Below, one piece after another: positions 18,601-22,061 of a stretch of DNA of 22,061 nt (within the stretch, counting starts at the first letter, position 1; each line of letters opens with the position of its first letter). Made by a program: the position numbers and the translations under genes. This DNA comes from Dissophora ornata (Eukaryota; Mortierellomycota; Mortierellomycetes; Mortierellales; Mortierellaceae), in contig MU617134.1 of NCBI GenBank assembly GCA_025201705.1, positions 1 to 22,061 on the forward strand, given 5' to 3'. The notes below the pieces were generated by a model. That model saw only the letters and a program-made list of their open reading frames with translations. It searched no databases and was not told the origin of the DNA.

Positions 18601-19514
18601 TCCGGTTCCCGCATGGCCGCCAATGTGTCAAGGGCATCGATCAGAGTCAAAGAGAAGTCTCCGAGGACATCATTTACATTGATGTTATTGGGGTTATATC
18701 GATCGGGTCCGCGCCCGGTACAAGCGACAGGGTTGAGTTCGTCCTTGGGGAATGCATGGTTCAGATAACCATGGTATCCATGCAGGAACATATCCTTGGC
18801 TTCTTTTCGAAGCAGTAGTCGTCGGGAATTCGTCATTCGTTCTGTCACGATCTTGCCGGCAGCTTTGGTCGGATCTGTGATCGGAGGGAGGACACGGAAG
18901 TAGTGGTGATTGAAGCTTCCGCCACCACCACTACCACCAGCACCTCCTCCTCCTCCTCCATGAGCATTATTGCCGCCGCCTCCGTTATTGGTACCTGAGT
19001 CTGTTACCTGATCTGACGGAGGTGACGAGGCGTTGACGCCACTGGAGGGTAGGATTGAAGAGAGGAGCACTTGGATGAGGGAAAAGATCAGGAGCAAGAT
19101 CCAAGGTCGAATGCCCCCATTGGCTACGCTTGCTCCCGCTGCTGCTCCTGCTGTATTGCCATTATTACGACTCCGGATGTTTGCGCTTGAAGTTGTGGAT
19201 TGAAGCTGCCGCCGCTGTAGTTCTTGTTCCTGTTGATGTCTATGGAGAAGTCGAGCACTCCGACGCCGACTGGGCCCTTCATCAGAGCTAGTTAAGGACT
19301 GTTCGTCGGTATCCTCGGTACGGGCGGTCGATCCCGATTGATATATCCGGCCTACTGCAGTGACTTCTTTGTCGCTGTCTTGCTCATCGCTGTCATTCCA
19401 GGGTAGCGATGAGTATTCCGAAGTCGAGTTTTCTTCGTCCGAGTCCGCTACCGTCATCCGGCCATTGTCGTATGATATCGGCCCTGACCCTATAGCCTCG
19501 GGAAATTCGGCCAT
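15665..19514 (-). CDS. EDEM/Htm1-type GH47 alpha-mannosidase with PA domain
   Basis: The EDEM family trims mannose from N-glycans of misfolded glycoproteins in the ER and so marks them for ER-associated degradation. Minus-strand exons are 19514-17898, 17796-17626, 17516-16685 and 16587-15665, totalling 3543 nt (1180 residues). Three introns have GTAATT, GTAAGT and GTGAGT donors. Residues 1-135 are acidic and Ser-rich with an RRRSAR patch. A single hydrophobic helix follows (about 136-156), then a Gly-rich linker (178-200), giving type II topology. The GH47 domain spans about 236-678: [19 protein letters not shown], the EDEM hallmark NPVACTGRG, putative catalytic acids E331 (FEVNIR), D472 and E476 (GTDSFYEYL), E586/E589 (LRPEFIES), and FTTEGH with the calcium-ligand Thr674. 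The C-terminal part (about 996-1140) has [20 protein letters not shown] and [10 protein letters not shown], a protease-associated fold as in EDEM3 and yeast Htm1. No HDEL-like end is present, so the N-terminal helix may anchor it. Confidence 0.93.
16243..16269. repeat. 6-bp tandem repeat (AGATCC) coding for Gly-Ser
   Basis: Four and a half near-exact copies of AGATCC encode GSGSGSGS in the linker before the PA domain of the EDEM protein (minus strand). It falls in a region expected to be flexible, so length variation should be tolerated. Confidence 0.7.
17526..17549. repeat. A24 homopolymer (T24 on the EDEM strand)
   Basis: Twenty-four A on the plus strand give T24 in intron 2 of the EDEM gene, ending nine bases before exon 3 (GGTATGTAG acceptor). 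A CTAAC branch-like site lies upstream of it on the transcript. It is a very long polypyrimidine tract. Confidence 0.8.
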
Positions 19515-19537
19515 CCTTTAGCGATATGAGGAGTTCG

Positions 19538-19798
19538 TTAAAGAAAAAAAAAAAAAAAAAAGGGGGCACCAAGAAAAACCTCTTGGTTGTCGGTGTTGTC
19601 AAGATGAGGGCTAAGGATGGCATGGATGGTCGGCCATGCATTCAGAAAGACCAAAAAAAATGTGTCACGTGTACGACCGTAGAAGGCGGTATTGGCCAAT
19701 TGGGTGAAGACGCGTCTGGTTGGTTGGGCAAAGCTGCGTTGTAATCCCACTACGGTGGTTCCCCGATTGCAAGCTCGAGTGAAGGGCTTGCTCGCCAT
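19538..19798 (-). CDS. Possible orphan exon or remnant encoding a mitochondrial presequence
   Basis: From an ATG at 19798 (context AGCATGGCG) the minus strand encodes MASKPFTRACNRGTTVVGLQ followed by RSFAQPTRRVFTQLANTAFYGR. This is rich in Arg, Ser and Thr and without acidic residues, as in mitochondrial targeting peptides. After about residue 43 the frame becomes Phe-rich low complexity and ends at a T-run, so only the first 130 bp look coding. A weak donor (GTCGTACACG) could end the exon, but no downstream exon is found before the EDEM start at 19514. It may be a gene remnant, the first exon of an unresolved gene, or chance. Confidence 0.25.
   Translation of the reverse strand: MASKPFTRACNRGTTVVGLQRSFAQPTRRVFTQLANTAFYGRTRDTFFLVFLNAWPTIHAILSPHLDNTDNQEVFLGAPFFFFFFL
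19544..19561. repeat. A18 homopolymer upstream of the EDEM start
   Basis: Eighteen A on the plus strand give T18 on the EDEM strand, ending 29 bp before its ATG. It is followed on the transcript by CTTTAACG and CTAAAG before the ATG, which loosely resembles a branch site and acceptor. A 5' UTR intron is possible but not shown. Confidence 0.6.
19666..19671. promoter_or_regulatory. CACGTG E-box upstream of the EDEM gene
   Basis: A palindromic CACGTG lies about 150 bp upstream of the EDEM ATG, within GTACACGTGACAC on the minus strand. bZIP and bHLH factors bind this core. HAC1-type unfolded-protein-response factors of filamentous fungi are reported to use CACGTG-like cores, which would suit an ER quality-control gene. 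This is a single 6-bp match, so the role is only suggested. Confidence 0.25.
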
Positions 19799-20119
19799 GC
19801 TAGACTTCGTTGAGAGTGCACCCTTCTTTTTGTTTTTTCGATGTCGTTCCAATTGTGCACATTATCCATTCGGCTTATCTCGGAACACTACCCATCGTCT
19901 ATTTTTGTCGGAGATCATCCGGATTCAGGGTTGAGTCCTTCACCTTTCCCGTGGGTGATCACTTAAGATCTTGAGGCTCTTGTGGCGATTGGTCGCACAA
20001 CAAACACGAACAGGGATCTTTTTCAATTGTGACAACAGTGGAACTCTGTGCAATGACGAACTCTGATAGGCGGAGGCATTAGGTGGGCCTATCTAGAAGA
20101 GGGTTTCTTTTGCAGACAA

Positions 20120-20130
20120 GGGGGGGGGGG
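20120..20130. repeat. G11 homopolymer
   Basis: Eleven G on the plus strand, preceded by ACAA and followed by AGGATCATG. Long G runs are rare in this otherwise A/T-tract-rich stretch, and a second G11 occurs 340 bp away in a similar setting. Confidence 0.75.
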
Positions 20131-20460
20131 AGGATCATGCACTTCACATGCGGCTCACCTTTGTTTTCTTTTTTTCATTTTTTGTTTTTCATTTATTTCA
20201 TCTTGATGCATGTTTGCGGTCCCTTTTTTTCTCTGCTTTGTCACATATGTAATACTACATGTTTGTTAGTGTAGAGCAGCAACAGGAAAGATAAACCTTG
20301 TTTCTTTAGCATGTCGGGTTGTCCAAGAAAGAAAAGACCTTTCCAATGCCCGCCGGAGATGCCCTGTAACTTACTTTTACATCTTCAGTACAGTACATAC
20401 ACTTGGCACGGTTGCCTCGGCTCTCACGCATTTACTGTAAAATGAATTCGCACAAGGGAA

Positions 20461-20471
20461 GGGGGGGGGGG
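20461..20471. repeat. Second G11 homopolymer
   Basis: Eleven G preceded by ACAAGGGAA and followed by AGATGAAGATG. Its flanks loosely resemble those of the run at 20120-20130 (ACAAG before, AGxATxA after). Confidence 0.75.
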
Positions 20472-21036
20472 AGATGAAGATGACGATTTTGCCACTTTTC
20501 GCATAATAATGTCTCCCTAACCCTGTTACTCCCCCTAGAATATCATGCTAAGAACACATGGGACAAAAAAACCGACTTTATGAATCTTCATGCTCATTTT
20601 TTTGTACGAGTACAATCGAGACAAGCGGGAGGACGCGGAAATGACAGGTGCCTCTTTTTCTTCTTGGTTACACTCCCTTTCACATTCATTCAATCATTCA
20701 ATCTAAGGTTGGCTTTTTTATTTTTTTGCTGAAAGGGGAGGTGGATAGGGGACGAAATGAACGAGATTTTATTTTTTTTATTTTGTATTTTTGTATTTTT
20801 TGTAATTTTTTTTTTTTTGTCCTCCGTACACAATTGTGTTGAAACAAAGAAAAAAGGGAAAACCCTCGGCCTCGGTTGTTGGATTATCACCGAGCAGAAA
20901 CGCGTCCTAACGCGTTTCAATCAAGGCGATTGGACATTCTCTTTGTGTTTTTTTCATGCGAAAAAAAAAAAGGAGAAGGGAACCTCGGGCCATGTGGGAA
21001 GGACAACCGAACGATCCGAAGTTCGAGCACAAACAC

Positions 21037-21074
21037 CACATCAGGAACAGAGACAAACACATCAGGAACAGAGA
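21037..21074. repeat. 21-bp direct repeat, two copies
   Basis: CACATCAGGAACAGAGA occurs at 21037-21053 and again at 21058-21074, an offset of 21 bp. It lies in the gene-poor right end, just before the CA-rich stretch. No function is apparent. Confidence 0.6.
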
Positions 21075-22061
21075 GGGCACTTGCACACACACACAGAAGG
21101 AAGGAGCGTGCGTTTGTGCGTGTGTGCGAGAGTAAGTGTGTGGTTTGGCCAATGTCTGTGTGTAAAAGGTATCGTGTCTCCCTGTTTGTTCCATCGCATC
21201 CATGCACTATCGGAACGGCCTCTGTGGCTATCCCGGCAGAGAATAGACGCGACCTAGAAAACGACTAGAGCGTGAAAATGAAGGCTATTTCGCGCTACAC
21301 GTGCACAGGGCTAGCTTTTCCTTTCTCCGTTTCCCATTTATGCAACAAGGGCTACAGCACTGCCTAGAACGCATACAATATACACAGACGAGGGTGCTCA
21401 ATCTTTTTTTCCCGTGCCACGCGGTAAACGACCTTTTTTTTTTCCAGAATATCTCGTGCGCGTTACAGTGGAGAGAAAAAAAGTACAGCACTGGTGCCCT
21501 CCCTGCACACATGAATTGACTCTGTGACAAAGGAGGTCAGGGCTGACCGTGCATCCTCTGTGTAGTGCGGGAGCGGATTATCCCATGGGGTCGTGCCCTG
21601 CACGATGATGATGTTGCAAACAACAAGTCCTACCCGTTTTGCAAAAGATGCAATGCAGCCTGGAAACTCAAAATACTGGCATTCCTTTGCTGAGCATGCT
21701 GAGCATGACGAGAGAGCTTGAGCTATCCCCCACAAATGCAACAAAGAAAGAAAGAAAAAAAAAGGTTATACTTTTTTGTGGTGTCCAACTATGCATGCAG
21801 TTGTTTTCCCCCGATACTTCCGCTCGTGAGCCATGCTGTCTCGCTCTCCGTTTACATCCCAAGGTTTTTGTAATCGGACTCGATTTTTTTTTTCTTTCAG
21901 CACTGTTGTTCTACTGTACATGTACGAGTTTGAATGAACGTCTCTTCTTGTCCTGGAAGTGTGTGCGCGATGAACAGTCGAGCTAACTCGCCTGGGGGAT
22001 AGTTCGTTTTTTTAGCTTTGCTCTCCTGCCGTTCTGCTCCCTCTCGCCTCGCCTCGCCCCC

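Larger units (their letters stand above)
19853..22061. other. Gene-poor region, about 2.2 kb
   Basis: No coding region can be supported here. The short frames are low complexity (poly-Phe, poly-Lys, Cys/Val from CA/TG repeats) and carry no family motif or splice-supported continuation. The stretch has many T and A homopolymers, two G11 runs, CA/TG-rich sequence around 21080-21145 that could fold, an AAAGAAAGAAAG run near 21745-21765, and a C/T-rich end with CCTCG repeats at 22040-22061. It may be promoter or UTR of a gene beyond the right edge plus the upstream region of the EDEM gene. Confidence 0.5.

Noticed and set aside
20757..21257. 166-codon plus-strand frame in the right end
   Set aside because: It is poly-Phe then Lys/His/Cys-rich low complexity from homopolymer and CA/TG repeats, with no domain, and overlaps equally long frames on the other strand.
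1..22061. CRISPR arrays, insertion sequences, transposons or viral genes
   Set aside because: No regularly spaced repeats, transposase, integrase, reverse transcriptase or capsid-like frames, and no long terminal repeats were seen.

Overview
The window looks like nuclear DNA of a filamentous fungus. Most genes carry short introns (about 85-235 bp) with GTAAGT/GTATG-type donors, CTAAC-like branch sites and AG acceptors. Genes lie on both strands a few hundred bp apart, there is no operon structure, and homopolymer tracts are abundant. Intron density and the gene set (a fused biotin-pathway enzyme, an EDEM mannosidase, a type II P-type ATPase) would fit an early-diverging fungus such as Mucoromycota/Mortierellomycota, but that placement is inference.

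Left third (1-5.3 kb): a partial coiled-coil-like N-terminus runs off the left edge (minus strand). Next are a large unrecognised 806-residue protein (482-2902, minus) and a small membrane-anchored protein whose exon structure I could not resolve (2980-3564, minus). Head-to-head with the latter is a two-exon gene for a probable mitochondrial protein with the VHPDLF signature of the DUF4460/TCAIM family (3873-5287, plus).

Middle (6.0-13.8 kb): an eight-exon gene encodes a type II P-type cation ATPase of about 1269 residues, with an unusually long N-terminus holding an EF-hand-like segment (6045-10742, plus). One of its introns is GC-AG. It converges on a four-exon bifunctional dethiobiotin synthetase/DAPA aminotransferase gene (10905-13760, minus), which supplies two consecutive steps of biotin synthesis.

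Right half (13.8-22 kb): divergent from the biotin gene is a strongly diverged paralog of ribosomal protein eL8 (14058-15442, plus). Its coding sequence begins with an ATG-only exon, and a 77-codon Lys/Asp/Glu repeat is inserted ahead of the L7Ae fold. It converges on a four-exon EDEM/Htm1-type GH47 mannosidase gene with a C-terminal protease-associated domain (15665-19514, minus), a component of ER-associated degradation. An orphan ORF resembling a mitochondrial presequence lies just upstream of it. The last 2.2 kb has no gene I can support. It holds homopolymers, two G11 runs and short tandem repeats, and may be promoter or UTR of a gene beyond the right edge.

The genes do not form one pathway. 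The strongest candidate for something undescribed is the repeat-bearing eL8 paralog, followed by the N-terminally extended P-type ATPase. All exon joins were made by eye from splice consensus, reading phase and continuity of conserved motifs.
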